Positions 1 through 12,191 of a DNA stretch of 64,000 nt are shown in pieces. Numbering within the stretch: the stretch's first letter is position 1; every line of letters starts with the position of its first letter. The notes under the pieces are model-generated. The model worked only from the letters and a program-made list of their open reading frames with translations, did not search any database and was not told the DNA's origin. The position numbers were made by a program, and so were the translations under genes. Location: the NCBI RefSeq assembly GCF_000516985.1, contig NW_006917096.1:1535606-1599605 (forward strand), given 5' to 3'. This DNA is from Pestalotiopsis fici W106-1. Lineage: Eukaryota > Ascomycota > Sordariomycetes > Amphisphaeriales > Sporocadaceae.

Positions 1-77
1 TGGAGAAGCTGATGCCCAAACCTTGTCGGGAAAACGAACTGTACATGATGGGCGAGCACTTGAAGGTCATAGATTAG
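1..77 (+). CDS. 3' end of a plus-strand gene (partial)
   Basis: The first complete codon is at position 3. The frame stays open for 24 codons to a TAG at 75-77, and the end of the peptide reads like ordinary protein (MMGEHLKVID). The following 320 bases are AT-rich, like a 3' untranslated region, and the next gene converges from the other strand. Too little is present to name a family. A chance open frame of 24 codons is quite possible. Confidence 0.35.
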   Translation, partial: EKLMPKPCRENELYMMGEHLKVID

Positions 78-401
78 ATTCACAACACAATTTATTTCTT
101 GAAAGACAGAATACAGACTACATCTGATTTATTTACTACCTATCTCATCTGCACGCCGGCAGGAACTATCTACTTCTTTTTTGGTGACACCTCGACAACG
201 CATTCGGGTATACTATCTAGTCTGAACTACTTCCAAGGTTGGTTTTACAAATCCTTTCAGCTGTTCTTCTCCAATTTTTTTCTCCCTTTTCCGTGAATTA
301 ATTACCATAGCATTACAACGGCACTGATGCCAGTCGTATCAGAATCAAAAGTGGCTGCTTTGATCTCATCTTGGTCATTGCCAAGGTACAAGTCAGACAA
401 C
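78..401. other. Convergent intergenic gap
   Basis: AT-rich, pyrimidine-rich sequence between a plus-strand stop at 77 and a minus-strand stop at 402. It probably holds the two 3' untranslated regions. I see no gene. Confidence 0.6.
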
Positions 402-3400
402 CTAGAAATCATCATCACCGTCCTCCTCATCGTCGTCGTCGTCAAAACCAATGTAGTCTTCGAGGAAAAACTGCATGTCGTCTTCATCCTGGCTCGGGTC
501 GACATGCTCAACGCTGGCCGTGGCCAAGGCGTCAGTAGTGGCGGCTTGAGTAGCACCAGTCTCTCCCTCGTCTTCCTCCTCCTCCCAGTGGGTGTCGAGG
601 GCACCCGTGTCGTAGTAACTTGTCTCGGGGGCGACAAAGTGCTGGACGTAGGCGGGAGCGCTGCTGTCGGCCTGCTGTCCCGTCTGAGCTGCGGGCTGCT
701 GGGGCGGGAACATGACCACGGTCCTCCGTCGGGGGGCGGCGGGAGAAGTGGCGTTGGTCGTCGAGTCGACGCCTCGGTAAAGAGTGTCAAGAGTGCGAGC
801 CCGGAGACTCTGCCGTGTCTGGGTGGTGGTCGACGTGGTCGATGCCCCGAGGCCGCTGCCCACATTCTGGAGGATGCAGTTATCGCAGCAGCAGTAGCTG
901 TCGTGCTCCTCAGTCTGCTGGGCCTGAGTCTCTCGACGCGCCTTGATGCGATTGGCCTCATCAATAAAGGCACGTTGTGCTGCCTCGATTCTGCGCTTCT
1001 GATACAGGAATGCGTTGGGCGAGTAGAGATCTCCAAGCTTTCCAGACGAGGCCTCCCAGAATTCAGTCGAGGCCAACTCAAGCGCTTCGATCTCTTCAGA
1101 CGTCAGGTCGTGGGGCAAATATGGTCTCTCACGTTCAATGCCACAGAGGAGATTGTACCAAATGTCGTCGGACATCCAACAATCCTCCTCCGAGAAGTAC
1201 TGGGTCTTCTCGTAGGCCGCGGCCGACTGCGTCTTCAATCCTGGCGGAATTTTACGACCCTTGCGCACCTTGAATGGACGCATATACATAAAGTTCCTGA
1301 ATCCACCGATTCCACGGAGTTTGAACATATATCGTCCGATGGGGGGATCAGGCTTTGGGCCCTCCCGTCGCTCCTGAACATTGCCTGTGTCCGTGAAAGG
1401 ACCAAAGATGGATTGCTTTGGGGTGATTCCCAACTTTGTCTGCCAGTTGCTTGGACCAGCATAGGGAATGAACTGAGGAAGGGATCTCTCAGCCACGCGA
1501 GGAGGCTCTTGCGTCTCCTCTGCCTCTTGGACCACCGCCTTACCTTTGCCCTTGTCGGGGCGAGTTTCTGCAACGGCGGCTTCCTGTTGGTCATCATTGG
1601 CACCAAAAACATTAGCACCAGAGACACCAGCGCCAGAGACATTAGCACCAGAGACACCGCCAACAGGTGTATCACCACCAGAGACGTAGCCGTGATCAGA
1701 CATGTCTTCGTAACCGTAGTGGAGATATGGATCGCCGTTGTCATCATCAAGAGACAGGCTGATTCCCTCATCTTCATGTAGAACGAGATGAGGATGATTG
1801 GGTTGCACTTGAACAGCATTGCCTGAGGTAGAGGCAGAGGCTGAGGCAGATCCTGAGCCCATATTCTCCATGTCTTGAATATTGGGCTGTAGGTTCCGGC
1901 GGGCCTCTGGTTGCTGGAGCTCGAGAGACGAGGTCGGATGAGCCATGACCACCTGCGACTTGGGCTGAGGACGACCAGAGCCAGATTCGCTCGGAGCGTT
2001 GGAGTCTCTCATCTCCTTGGCCGAAGGCTGGTGCAAGACTAAAATCTGGGCCGGGTCCAGAAGCTCCTTGTAGACTCCATCGATATCGTCCTTGCCCACC
2101 TGGTTGCACGTCTCGCGAATCTCGTGCTCGAGCTCCAAGATGGTGTGGTTGTGGTGATCCATCAGAGTACGCTGCCACTCGAGTGCCTCCATGGTGCGGT
2201 CGTATTGATAATTAACCTCCTTCAGTTGATGGTTAAGATGGCTGCCGACTCGTGACGTGATGACTTTCAGTCTGGCCGATTTTTGTTGTTGCTTGGTCTG
2301 TTTGGAAAGCTTCTCGGCCTTCTGCTGCTGTTCCTCATCCTCGCGCTTCATCTGGAGGTGCCAAGCGGCATAAGTGGCCAGCTGCTTCTTCTCCCTGAGC
2401 TCAATAATGCGCTTCTCGCGCTCGCGATTGGATGCATACAGCTCGTCTGTCTCTGCATCAGCCTCGGCAGTGAGGCCACGCTTCTTCTCCATGACGCCAT
2501 GAATATCAACGATAACGTCCTGTCATGATCACATACATTAGCAAGGTTATTCATGAGCAGGATCTCATGAAAACAAATGAGAGACTGCCAATTTATCACT
2601 TACGGTATCGTACTTCTTCACTGTCGCAGCCGTATTTGGGATTCCAGTCTCTGGAATGAGGCCTTGCTTGAGTCGCTTGAGCTTCTCGCCAGCGACAGGA
2701 TCCATTCGTGAATACTGATCCACGAAAATAGGATTCAGACGGGAGACGCGATCGGCGTCAATGCCAGGAGACACCCACTGCATGGGGGAGATCTCGGCAA
2801 GATCGTAGACGGGCGTCATGGGTCCGCCATCCTCCTCGCATCTTTGGATCATGAGCCCCTTTGGGCGGCGCGTCTCACGCGGCTCGGAGGGAGGCACATC
2901 GGTGACTTCAGGAGACTTGGGACGCCTACGTAACTCACGCTCCGGCTGATCCTTGGCCTGGAAGATATCGATGTTAGGTCTCTTGCACAAAAAGAAAATG
3001 TCCTTGCGAGTGAAGGCAATGAACTCACAACAACTTCTGTGTTTGATTCGGTAGGGCGATCAACCCATCGCTTGCTACCAGAAGCCAACTTCAGGAAAGT
3101 TCCAGGTGACATTCGTCCACTGGGCATCGTCTCCTTATCGTCATCACTCGGGTTTTGCTTCGGCTCAAGGTCACCGGGTGCGCTGTTGGCACAGTCGTAA
3201 AGAGATCTGGGGAAACCCGAATCGTTGTGCTCAGAAAGGGATCGGCGAATATCGAAAATCTTGATGGTCTTGGGCATTGGGGGAGAAATGGACGAGCCGA
3301 AAGCGTAGGAAGAGGGACGCTGCTTGGGTACAGTGGTAGGGGACTCCAGTGAGTCCTGAGTTTGACCCTCGAGTCTGAAGTTTCATGTCAGCATACAGTT

Positions 3401-3898
3401 ACGTGATCTCAGGAAAAGCAACACGTTCTCGAGTGGATTAATTCTTACCTCGGGGACTTGTTGTTCTCATCAACGTCATCATCGGGCTTCTTGTCCTGCT
3501 CTAGGTACTGCTCCTTAATTCCATTTTGCAGCAGATTAGTAAGACTTTGGCCAACTTCAACACCATCGACTGGTCCGCGCATGATGTGAAGAGCATTGGA
3601 AATTTCCTTTTCCGTGATGACTCCCTGGGCCTCATGACATGAGGCGGCAGATGTCTTGTTGGGAGTGTCATCTCGTCCCTCGGGAACAGACTGTGTCTGA
3701 GAAATGGGCGCGTTCGAGTTTGATCCGGCGCCTGTAACAGAGATGGAATTGATTAGTCGCGATGATTCTCTTGACAAGAGGGAAGACAACCTAAAACTTA
3801 CCAGAGAGGTTTGTGAAGACCTGGCGCGCATAGGTGGTCAACTTAGAAACACGCGAGTGTTTCTTGCCGTCCTTGGGCGGGCCCTTCAAGTCGTCCAT
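402..3898 (-). CDS. Unrecognised 1065-aa acidic, coiled-coil-rich protein
   Basis: Five exons: 3802-3898, 3449-3731, 3029-3374, 2604-2957 and 402-2519. All introns are 66-84 nt with GTAAGT, GTAAGA or GTGAGT donors and CAG acceptors, and the joined frame has 1065 codons. The ATG at 3898 starts MDDLKGPPKDGKKH. I do not recognise the family. Visible features are a stretch rich in charged residues and predicted coiled coil (KKRGLTAEADAETDEL onward, through EKLSKQTKQQQKS), a Gly/Ser/Val repeat with the unit VSGANVSGAG at about 1600-1680, a more ordered part with several Trp (EEDCWMSDDIWYNLL, STEFWEAS), a CxxC-type cluster (DSYCCCDNC), and an extreme acidic tail (DDDDEEDGDDDF). The acidic tail, coiled coil and basic patches (RPFKVRKGRK) fit a nuclear protein, but that is inference. 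It converges on the partial gene at 77. Confidence 0.8.
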
Positions 3899-4838
3899 GA
3901 TGGCAGTGTGTTCGATCCGGAGATCGGGTGTGTGTGTGGAAATGTGTTGCAAAACAATAAAAACACTTGGAAAATACTATTTCAAGATGTGGATTGGAAT
4001 GGTGAAATGGTGGAAGATGTTGTGGGATGGGAGGGGTGTTTGCGTGATGGAATAGGAAAACACCTGTTGGGCCCCTCTTGGATTGAAAATTCGATGGATC
4101 AGGTTCCGCAAGATTCCGCAGCTTGCTGTCGTGTGGGCTTAGGCTTACGGGGCTAGAAGGCACCAGGATGACGATGAATCGCTCTGAGATCGTCGTCTGA
4201 GGTGTTGGACGGCGGTGACGAGGCCCGAGACGGACAGGATATCGTCGACTATATGACGGGTGGGTTCTCACATGGTTGGGATCGACGACGAGAACATGCT
4301 CACGGCACATCCTCCTAGTTACCTTTTGGGGCAGTGCATAAATCAACAAGTGGCGTATGACTCTTGACTGGTCTTGTTAACCGTATACAAGAGAAGGATG
4401 ACTGAGATCTATTGATCAAAGACATCCACCAGCAATAGTGAGGCCCATCGAACATTGCTTCTTGAGGACTTACAACGGTCATATGTCTAAACGTCTGAAC
4501 AGACTTACCTAAACGGAGAGCATAATGCTGAATCATTGGGTTCAAAAGAAACCATATAGAAGGAATTGACAATGGATCAAGTCACCTAGGACGATTTCAT
4601 CATAATGCTTTGGATTAACAGATGAGAGGGCAATTTGGGGAATAAGAAGCCACTATTGCCAGCATATTGTTGGGTGTATATAAAAGCATGGCAACTTCTC
4701 ATAAGAACATATCAAAGCGAGCGTGTAAATCTCATAGAATTGATTCTTCTTAATTATATTGTAATCTAGAAAGCTCGGAAGATCAAGGCCGATTAAGTAT
4801 TATCTGGAGACTCCACTATGTGTACTCTGTAAATAACA
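3899..4838. other. Intergenic gap with an isolated TATA box
   Basis: This lies between the start of the minus-strand gene ending at 3898 and the stop of RFC1 at 4839. The part next to 3898 should be the promoter and leader of that gene. A perfect TATATAAAAG on the plus strand at 4677-4686 has no plus-strand gene after it. The longest open frames here start at non-ATG codons and look random. Confidence 0.5.
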
Positions 4839-7800
4839 TTATTTCTTGGCCTTGCCCTTTGCGGGCGCTTTTGCGCGACCCTTGGCTTTTGGCTTCTCTT
4901 CATCTGCGTCTTCATCACCATCTGTAGCCTTGGCTTTCTTGGCAGGTTTCTTCGCCTTCGCCTTGGGTTGCTTGATATATTTGTCACCCTTGATATCATC
5001 TTCATCATCCTCGACGGCATCGGCAACTTCAAGGGCATCACCTTCATCCTCCTCTTCAATTGCTTCCTCCAAATCTGGTACTTCTTTGGCTGCTTTCTTG
5101 GGGGCAGCGCCAACATTGCTAGCCTTCATGAAGGGAATTGGGTGGGCTTTTTGATTGTACCTGGACGGAGTCAGTCTAAATGTCTTGGTAGCAGAGTCAG
5201 AAAAAACAACTTACAGCCTAGTGAAGGTCGACTTTGTCTGTGTTTCGATTGAAACAAGCTCTTCGTCCATGTACCCGACTCCCAACTCCTTGATGGAGTC
5301 AAAGTCTTCGCGAGTCAAGAAGTAGCTGTCCATGAGATCGATAACTTCATCCACTGAATCTTTGCCTTCAGCAGCCAACCGCTTGACTGTTTGCGACCAA
5401 AGCAAGGGTAGATATTGTTGGCGAACCTCATTGGCATCACCCGAAGACCGTAACCGCATGTGTGAGTGGATTTCGCGGACATATCTCCCAAGCTTTCCAT
5501 ACTTGCTGTTATTGCCAAGCCATGACGTGAAATTAGAACCCATCAACTGTCCTGCCACGAAACTTGATGGCCGGACTGTGCTGAAGACAGCATGCGTGGG
5601 CATCAAGCTCCAGTGCTGCTGTGGGCCATGAATCATGCGGTCCACCAGATCACCGTCACTGATGCTATCAGCAGCCTGTGATGCAAGCTCCAATGCCTTG
5701 AGATTTTGCTCTCGTTTGTTGTACCCTTGGCCGTTCAATACTGCGGGTTTCGACCGAAGATAATTCTCTTGTATCATGAGGTAGCTGAATTCGTGGTCAT
5801 TGAAGTAGAGTTCGATCTTGTCGTTGAGGGTGGCTTTGCTGGCTGGGGAGAACAGTCCGCCACCAAGCATCTTTTGGCAAATGTCCCACGGCTTCAAAAC
5901 AATCGACTTCTCCCAGGCCTTGGACATGTTCTTGCTCTGGTCATAGTCCATCGAGGTTTGATCTAGCTTGATTGTTGAGAGCATGTTGATTGTTTGTCTG
6001 ATGTCCCTGTTGCTGCCCTCAATTAGTGCTTCCAAGACTTGAGGCGATAGCTTCAGGCCTTCTCTGTGACAGACAGTCATCATGCGCGAGCGGATCTGGT
6101 CAATTGTCGGTCTCTGGAACTTGACATCGAAGGCAACAAAATCGAAAGGCTTCATCTTTGGCAGCTTGCGCTCGTTGCAGATGAGGATCAGGGGAACCTC
6201 GGTCTTCTTGGCGAATTTGGCCAGAGCACCAACACCGCCGCGGTCACCTCCGGACATACCATCGACCTCATCCATGATCAAGACAATTTTCTTCTTGCCA
6301 AGATCCACCTTTTTGCCATCCCCAGCAAAGTATCCGGCTAGAGATGTGTTGTTCATCACCTCGCCGAGACCATTTTCGACCATCTTCTTGCTACGAGTGT
6401 CACTGGCATTCTGCTCCAGAACATCGTAACCCTCGAGCTTCGCAGCAAGATGGGCGGCAGTTGTTTTGCCGATACCAGGTGGGCCAGACAAGATAACAGC
6501 ACGGTAGCCGCCCATTCCGTCCGCACCTCGCTTCTGGAAGTCGTATCTGCGGGATTTGGTCCAATTCCTTAGCCAATTCTGAATCTTTTCTACTGCAGCC
6601 TTGTTGCCACAGATGTGATTCGCTTGCGTAGGTGCGTACTTGACTGTCCATAGCTGGGCTGCAGGTTGTGTGGCAGCAGGGGCCGGGCCAGTTGCGCCTC
6701 GAGCAGCGGCAAGTTTACGTGCCTTCTCAGCCTCAGCTTTTCGAGCTTTCTCCTCCTTTTCCATTTCAACTGCTTGCTGTCTGATCTTCTCTTCTTCGGC
6801 CTTGCGCTTTTCGCGTAGTTTTTCAGCACCCTTGCCAGTTCCGCCTCCAGCTGGAAGACGGCGGATCAGCTCAAAGAGACCATTCTCATCAATGGTCTTG
6901 ATATTATGAGATTGGATCTTGGCCAGCTTGCTTGGACCCGCATCGTCGCCCAAAACAACGTAACTGGTCTTGCTGCTCGGAGCTCCCGTGATCTTTCCAC
7001 CATAGCGCTTCACCAAGGCTTGGGCTTCTTCACGAGCAATGGTTTGGAGTTGCCCAGTAAAAACAAAAGTGAGGCCCGTAAGACAATCTTCCTCGCCTTC
7101 TGGCATTTCAGCAACAGGATTAGGAGGTGGCCCAGAATTGCCACCACCAGGCTGAGCTTTTCTCCAGTCGAACTTTGGTGCATTCGGGTCCTTGGCTGGA
7201 GGTGTCGGAGGTCTGACGGTAGGAATGTCGTCAAGAATAGCTTGAATGGCTGCATCTTCCGATTCATCAGCCTTTTTCGACTTTGCAGGTGCTCTGGGTT
7301 TCTTGGCTGCCGGCTTCTTCTTGGAAACTGGTTCATCGTCCTCGTCGTCCTCAGATTCAGCCTCTGGGGTCTTTCTTTTCTTGCTAGCAGATGCCATCTT
7401 GGCTTTTGTGGGTTTGGAAACGACAGGTTCGTCTTCGTCATCATCCTCGTCAACCACGATAGGCTTCTTGCCTCTCGAAGCAATGCGCTTTGGCTTTGGT
7501 AGAATCTCATCCTCGCTCTCTTCTTCAACATAGTCATCGTTCTTTCTCTTGTTCCTGCCCTTGGCATCTGCTGCAAATATGTCGTCGTCTTCTTCATCGT
7601 CATCCATGAATGCATCGTCGTCATTATCGAGGTCATACTTCTTGTGTGCGGCGGATGAGCGCTTATTTGCTGCTGCTCCTCCATTTTTTGCAGCAACCGG
7701 CTCTGCCTTGACAGGTGCTTCGGACTTTTTCGAAGTTCTCGGGCTCGAACGAACCTCCAGCTTGGTAGCAGACTTTGATTTGGACTCGGAAGTAGGTGCA

Positions 7801-8175
7801 GGCTTGGCCTTGGATTTCGAAAAGTACTCGCTGGTAGTGATTGCTGTTCCGTCGTCCGCCTTTTCACTAGATAAGAGTCAGACATTTGTGGTTCTGAAAA
7901 GGCACAATACAACTCACGCTGCCTTCTTCCTAGGACTGGAACGGGTTGCAGGCTTCTTGGGCCTAAGACGATTGTTAGTAAGCTACGTATTGGGTTACTC
8001 AAAGTAGAAGACCCTACTTTGTTTCTACAACTTCGTCGTCACTATCATCTTCAATGACCTTGCGTCCCTTGCCGCGACGTCGTGTGGAATCATCTTCTGT
8101 CTTCTTTGGAGCTGGCTTGGGAGCAGCTGGGGGGCCGCCTCCCTTGGGGCCAAAGAAAGAGCGGATATCTGGCAT
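4839..8175 (-). CDS. rfc1: Replication factor C subunit 1 (clamp-loader large subunit)
   Basis: Rfc1 is the large AAA+ subunit of the clamp loader that opens PCNA and places it on primed DNA in the nucleus. Four exons: 8018-8175, 7918-7962 (45 nt), 5215-7866 and 4839-5160; 1058 aa, normal for fungal Rfc1. The ATG at 8175 was chosen over an in-frame ATG at 8217 because it gives MPDIRSFFGPKGG, a PIP-box-like PCNA-binding start typical of the family. Then come a long Lys/Asp/Glu-rich linker, a BRCT domain at about 330-405 (LTFVFTGQLQTIAREEA), a charged helix, the AAA+ module with Walker A GPPGIGKT at 529-536 and Walker B DEVD at 600-603, and the Rfc1 C-terminal domain. The tail is Lys/Ala-rich (GRAKAPAKGKAKK). 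It shares a 458-bp divergent promoter with mrpL16, where three ACGCG cores suggest G1/S control. Confidence 0.97.
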
Positions 8176-8633
8176 TCTGTTGGGTGAAAGAGCTAAATGG
8201 TAGACGTGATAGCTCAATCAATTAACGATTGAAAAGGCGAAACAGTCTTGGTTCGCCCACCCAAAGGATTGCCACAGAACGAGCCACAGTCTTGAAAGAA
8301 TGAGGTCGGACTCAGCAAGATCCAATACTCAAAGAAAGACGCGATGACGCGCTTGAGCTTTAAGTGGTTTCCCTGACTATGGCCAGTGCACGCGTCGTAG
8401 CTCCAGAATTTAGGCAGTCAAAGCAGCAGGCAGTTGTACCCAAGTACCTGCCTCGTCGGGACCCACCCCAGTTGAAAGATACATAGGTACATGGCTTTCA
8501 ATCAATTGACCGGGGTATCTGGGTACAGACGCTAAATCCTGGCGACAGCTTCAATTGTCGAAATTTCGAGCTCTGGAGGAAGAGACAGTCTAGAAAGGGA
8601 CACCTCTGCTAGGCTCGACGCAATTCAACCACA
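8176..8633. other. Divergent promoter region, rfc1 / mrpL16
   Basis: 458 bp between two starts that face away from each other. It contains the ACGCG cluster described separately and several GTACCT/GGTAC runs (8446-8490). I see no open frame worth calling. Confidence 0.7.
8339..8395. promoter_or_regulatory. Cluster of MCB-like (ACGCG) sites upstream of rfc1
   Basis: Three ACGCG cores lie within 57 bp: 8339-8343, 8347-8351 and 8390-8395. The last is a perfect ACGCGT MluI cell-cycle box. They sit 164-220 bp upstream of the rfc1 ATG and about 240-300 bp upstream of the mrpL16 ATG. In yeasts MBF (Mbp1/Swi6 or Cdc10) binds this motif to switch on replication genes at G1/S. Its use for this gene is inference from motif and context. 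Confidence 0.55.
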
Positions 8634-9492
8634 ATGGCCTCCACGACCTCAATGAGCCTTGCCGGGGCTTTCAGAGGTCTCACGATCTCCGCGACGAGGC
8701 CCTCGCTTGGCCCATGCCTAGCAGCCGCGTCTAGACAGAGCGCATCGCCAATCTTTAGCAATGTCCGGCCTTTCTCTGCGACAACCGCAAAGGCCAACTG
8801 GCTGGAGCCCAGACTGGAGCGCAAGAAGAAGATGATGAAGGGACGACCCAGAGTACCGACCGGCGGCTCGACAAAGGGAACAACCGTGGTATGGGGCGAC
8901 TACGGCCTGCGCATGACCGACCACCACCGACGAATCAGTGCACAGCAATTGAAGATTGCAGAGGACACAATCAAGGCCCGTCTTCGTGGAGTCAAGTACA
9001 GACTATACAAGAGAGTCAATTGTGACGTGGGCGTGTTTGTCAGCGGTAACGAGGTGTGTCTCGAGTGTTCTGGGCAGATGTCTGCGGCGCGTCGCTAAAT
9101 GAAATACTACAGATGCGTATGGGTAAAGGAAAGGGTTCCTTTGACCACTGGGCTACCAGAGTTGCCATCAACCAGATCGTTCTGGAACTGAAGGGTCTTG
9201 TGCACGAACAGGTTGTTCGTGACGCATTCCGTCTGGCTGGAAACAAGCTACCTGGTAAGCAGCGGTGTTTTGGTGTCTGCAACCCGTCTTGATCGCTGAT
9301 ATCTTTCTAGGCCAGTGGGAGTTTGTGAAGAAGGGAGAGCCGCCCGTCGTGGGTATCACAAAGCTGGTGGATGGCGTGACATTGGAGGAACTGAAGAGAC
9401 CGAGGAGGAAGATTGATGCAAGCGAATTGCATCCCGTCCCGTCTCCCAGTACATCGCTTGAAGCGGAGAAGCCCTTGGATCCTACACCATAA
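8634..9492 (+). CDS. mrpL16: Mitochondrial large-subunit ribosomal protein L16
   Basis: This is the bacterial-type L16 of the mitochondrial large ribosomal subunit, which sits near the peptidyl-transferase centre and A-site tRNA. Three exons: 8634-9053, 9113-9254 and 9311-9492; 247 aa. The ATG at 8634 opens an N terminus rich in Ser, Ala and Arg with no acidic residues (MASTTSMSLAGAFRGL), a typical mitochondrial targeting sequence. The family core follows: KKKMMKGRPRV, RRISAQQLKIAEDTIKARL and the L16 signature RMGKGKGSFDHWATRV, which is split by intron 1 just before ATGCGTATGGG. The tail after KKGEPPVVGITKLVDG is a fungal extension. Intron 1 uses a GTGTGT donor; intron 2 uses GTAAGC/CTAG. Confidence 0.95.
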
Positions 9493-10076
9493 AGGACCAT
9501 ATCTCGAGGTTTAATATGCCCTGTATATGAGTGTTTCTATCTAGAGAGAAGCGCTTCCGTGTAAAATACAATTCGTCATGACAATTTTGCTGCTTTGTGT
9601 CACTTGATACTCTCGACACTGCCACTCCGAGTTTGGTGTGCAGGCGCCGTGCCGTCAAGCAGTGCCTGCTAATGTACCTACTATCTCTGCGTTGATTCTC
9701 TTTTTGTCGCCTCGATTAGAGTTCTAAAGTTGGTTCTTTCAAAGCCGGCAGGTGGAAAGCCAGGTTCATGGAAGGCACGACTCGGCGCCTTAAGGTGGCC
9801 TAGGTTTGAGTGTGACCTCCTGTTCATTGGCAATCAATTGGCTCAGGATTCATCCTATCCATCCACCTACGCACAAAATCGGATCAAACTCTTATTTTTC
9901 TTTTGTCGTTTCTTCACATGATGTTCTACAGTGTAGGTATGACTAGAAATTTACATCTCCGCTGACGACAAGTGGAAACAACGACAGTCACCAGTCCTCT
10001 CACAGAGCTGCGCTCAATCTCGACACTCGGAGACACCATCAATACTCAGGAATCGCCTTCTCCAAAAACAGAGACC
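9493..10076. other. Intergenic gap
   Basis: 584 bp holding the 3' region of mrpL16 and the upstream region of the gene starting at 10077. It is AT-rich and pyrimidine-rich. I see no gene and no obvious promoter motif. Confidence 0.5.
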
Positions 10077-11820
10077 ATGTCAGAATATGTCGAGCTAGAC
10101 GGGTTTCAGCTACTTGCGCCAAATCTAGGTCTCCGCTTGTCTGTGTCGTCTCATCTATTCATCTCCAATCATGCCAACTTGGAATTGGATTGTCATGGCC
10201 TCTACGAGTGTGTCCAAGCCGAAAGACTATGGTTCTTACCGCCGAGTATCTTCTATCTCCAGCTCAAAGTGCAAGTTGGTGATCGAGCAATGCATACGGT
10301 TTTGCCGGAAAGTAATTTCCTTGAGTACTGTGCCAACATGATCTGTCTGGCGACGGTAAGTTAGAACCACTGCTTGTTGGGTGTACCGACATTAAGATCA
10401 GGTAGTTGTGGGATCAGCTTGGACTGTCAATAAGTTGCACAGCAGTACACTATGAGACCGATAGTGAAGACGACCCAAACCTGTTCTTTGAGATTGAGCA
10501 GCCGGATAAATCCTTTGCATTACTATCGCCACCATCTGTCCAAACAAGCACAGTACATGGCTTGACCTGCTCCTTGGACTATGACTGGACCTTTGCACAA
10601 AGTCAGGAGGTAATTGTATTTGACAACAGCACGAACCAAGATCCTGAAGAATATCTGGATCCCGATAAGAACTGGTTGTATCAACAGGACGATAGTTGGA
10701 GTGACTTGCATACAGAAGATCGGTCAGCGGGCAATGATCCGAGCGAGCCTTTTGCAATCAACGAAGACATAACGAAAGACGAAAATTCAAGTGCAGAATA
10801 TCGCCACACTGTTGTCCAACTAGCATTGGCCTCACTACATAAGCTCATTGGCGTCAAGAGGAGATTTTCGGGCATTCGCGTCGGCGATCCAATCTCTCCA
10901 ACCTTGCTGGAACTAGCACCTTGCGTTTGCAATGCAAGTTACATACAGGTCAGTCCATTAATTTCAATGTCGGGTTGATTTTTGCTGAGACTCGCTAGAC
11001 GGTCGCGAAGTACGCCAACCACTTCCCGGCCATAGCCGATATTATCACAGACGCCAGTACATGGAGACCATCCTTACGCGACAAGATTGTCAAAATTTCT
11101 GCAGAGCGGTCGAGTGATCACGAAAGACCGCTCGATAGCCATCACAATGACACTAGATATTCTATACGACAAAGGCTATGGACCTTGTTACGTACATCGT
11201 TGGACGGCAATACAGGCATGCGGCACGCTCTATCAAGGGTGAATCGATCATCTAGGCAACTCGAACTACAACACCCTGAGTCTCTATATTTTGAGTATGC
11301 CATCAACCAAAGCGATGAAAACGAAACAGAAGATTCAATGGATGTAGTTGAACATCAAGAGTGGAACCAGTCAGATTGCTACGCTTCGCCTGACACGTTC
11401 AGTTGGGCAAGTAATAGCCGTTACGGTGATCGAGTCTTGCCAGCGAATTCGGCCACCTATTTCAATCACGAAAATCAATTGGAACCCGAAAACGGTCCAG
11501 TCATCTATGGAATATTCGAGCCACTGCAACATCATGCCCAGAATGGTGATACGATGATAGACGATGGCATCATACATCGACCTGCGTATCAAGTAGACAC
11601 CGAACTAAACTTTGACGACACATCTAGAGTCGCATTCACTCCATATGAACAGCGGAAATCTCACGAAACGCACAATTTAGCCCCTCGGTCACATATTGAA
11701 TACACCGAAGAAGACGGAGATGAACAATGGGATGATACGGAATGCGAACACTACGAATTGAGCCAGGAGTTCGAGGCGACTTATGAGACTGCAGCATATC
11801 CAGCAGCTCCTCTCACTTAG
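10077..11820 (+). CDS. Unrecognised 547-aa protein
   Basis: Three exons: 10077-10355, 10406-10948 and 10999-11820. Introns are 50 nt each, with GTAAGT/TAG and GTCAGT/TAG borders, and all junctions fall between codons. The ATG at 10077 (ACCATG context) is the first ATG in frame; upstream in-frame sequence has only a GTG. The N-terminal third looks folded (ELDGFQLLAPNLGLRLSVSS, ERLWFLPPSIFYLQLKVQVG). The middle has RHTVVQLALASLHKLIGVKR. The C-terminal 200 residues are acidic, Gln/Asn/Glu-rich and probably disordered (EYTEEDGDEQWDDTECEHYE). There is no signal peptide or membrane span. I cannot assign a family; it may be lineage-restricted. Confidence 0.75.
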
Positions 11821-12191
11821 CCAATCAATCGAGGTGTTAGAGCTTTATGGCAAAAGCAAATCGACTTCTATTGACTAGAAACCAAGAATAACCGGGAGTG
11901 AGTTGTCAAGTCTTGAAATATAATCATACAGATCTAGTAGCGACGACGTTATGTTGTTTCGACCTGCAAAAAGAACCCCAACCCTGCCAAATGAAATATA
12001 CTGATGTCGTCCATCGTTTGAAAATGTTGTATTTGGTCGAATGGCTGCCAACAGGGTCACGACTCGTATCCTTGCATACCAACATAATCCAGCCAATTCC
12101 ACAAGTCGCCTCAACAATGGCATTCCTCTCGATGCAATCTGTGGCCGATGCAGCACGCCAACATGGTGCGATTCACGATTGATATACACCA
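11821..12191. other. Convergent intergenic gap
   Basis: 371 bp between two convergent stop codons, presumably two 3' untranslated regions. Nothing else is seen. Confidence 0.5.

Noticed and set aside
327..1781. A 484-aa plus-strand frame
   Set aside because: It is antisense to the last exon of the 1065-aa minus-strand gene, has no domain, and the minus-strand model has matching splice sites and biased acidic composition.
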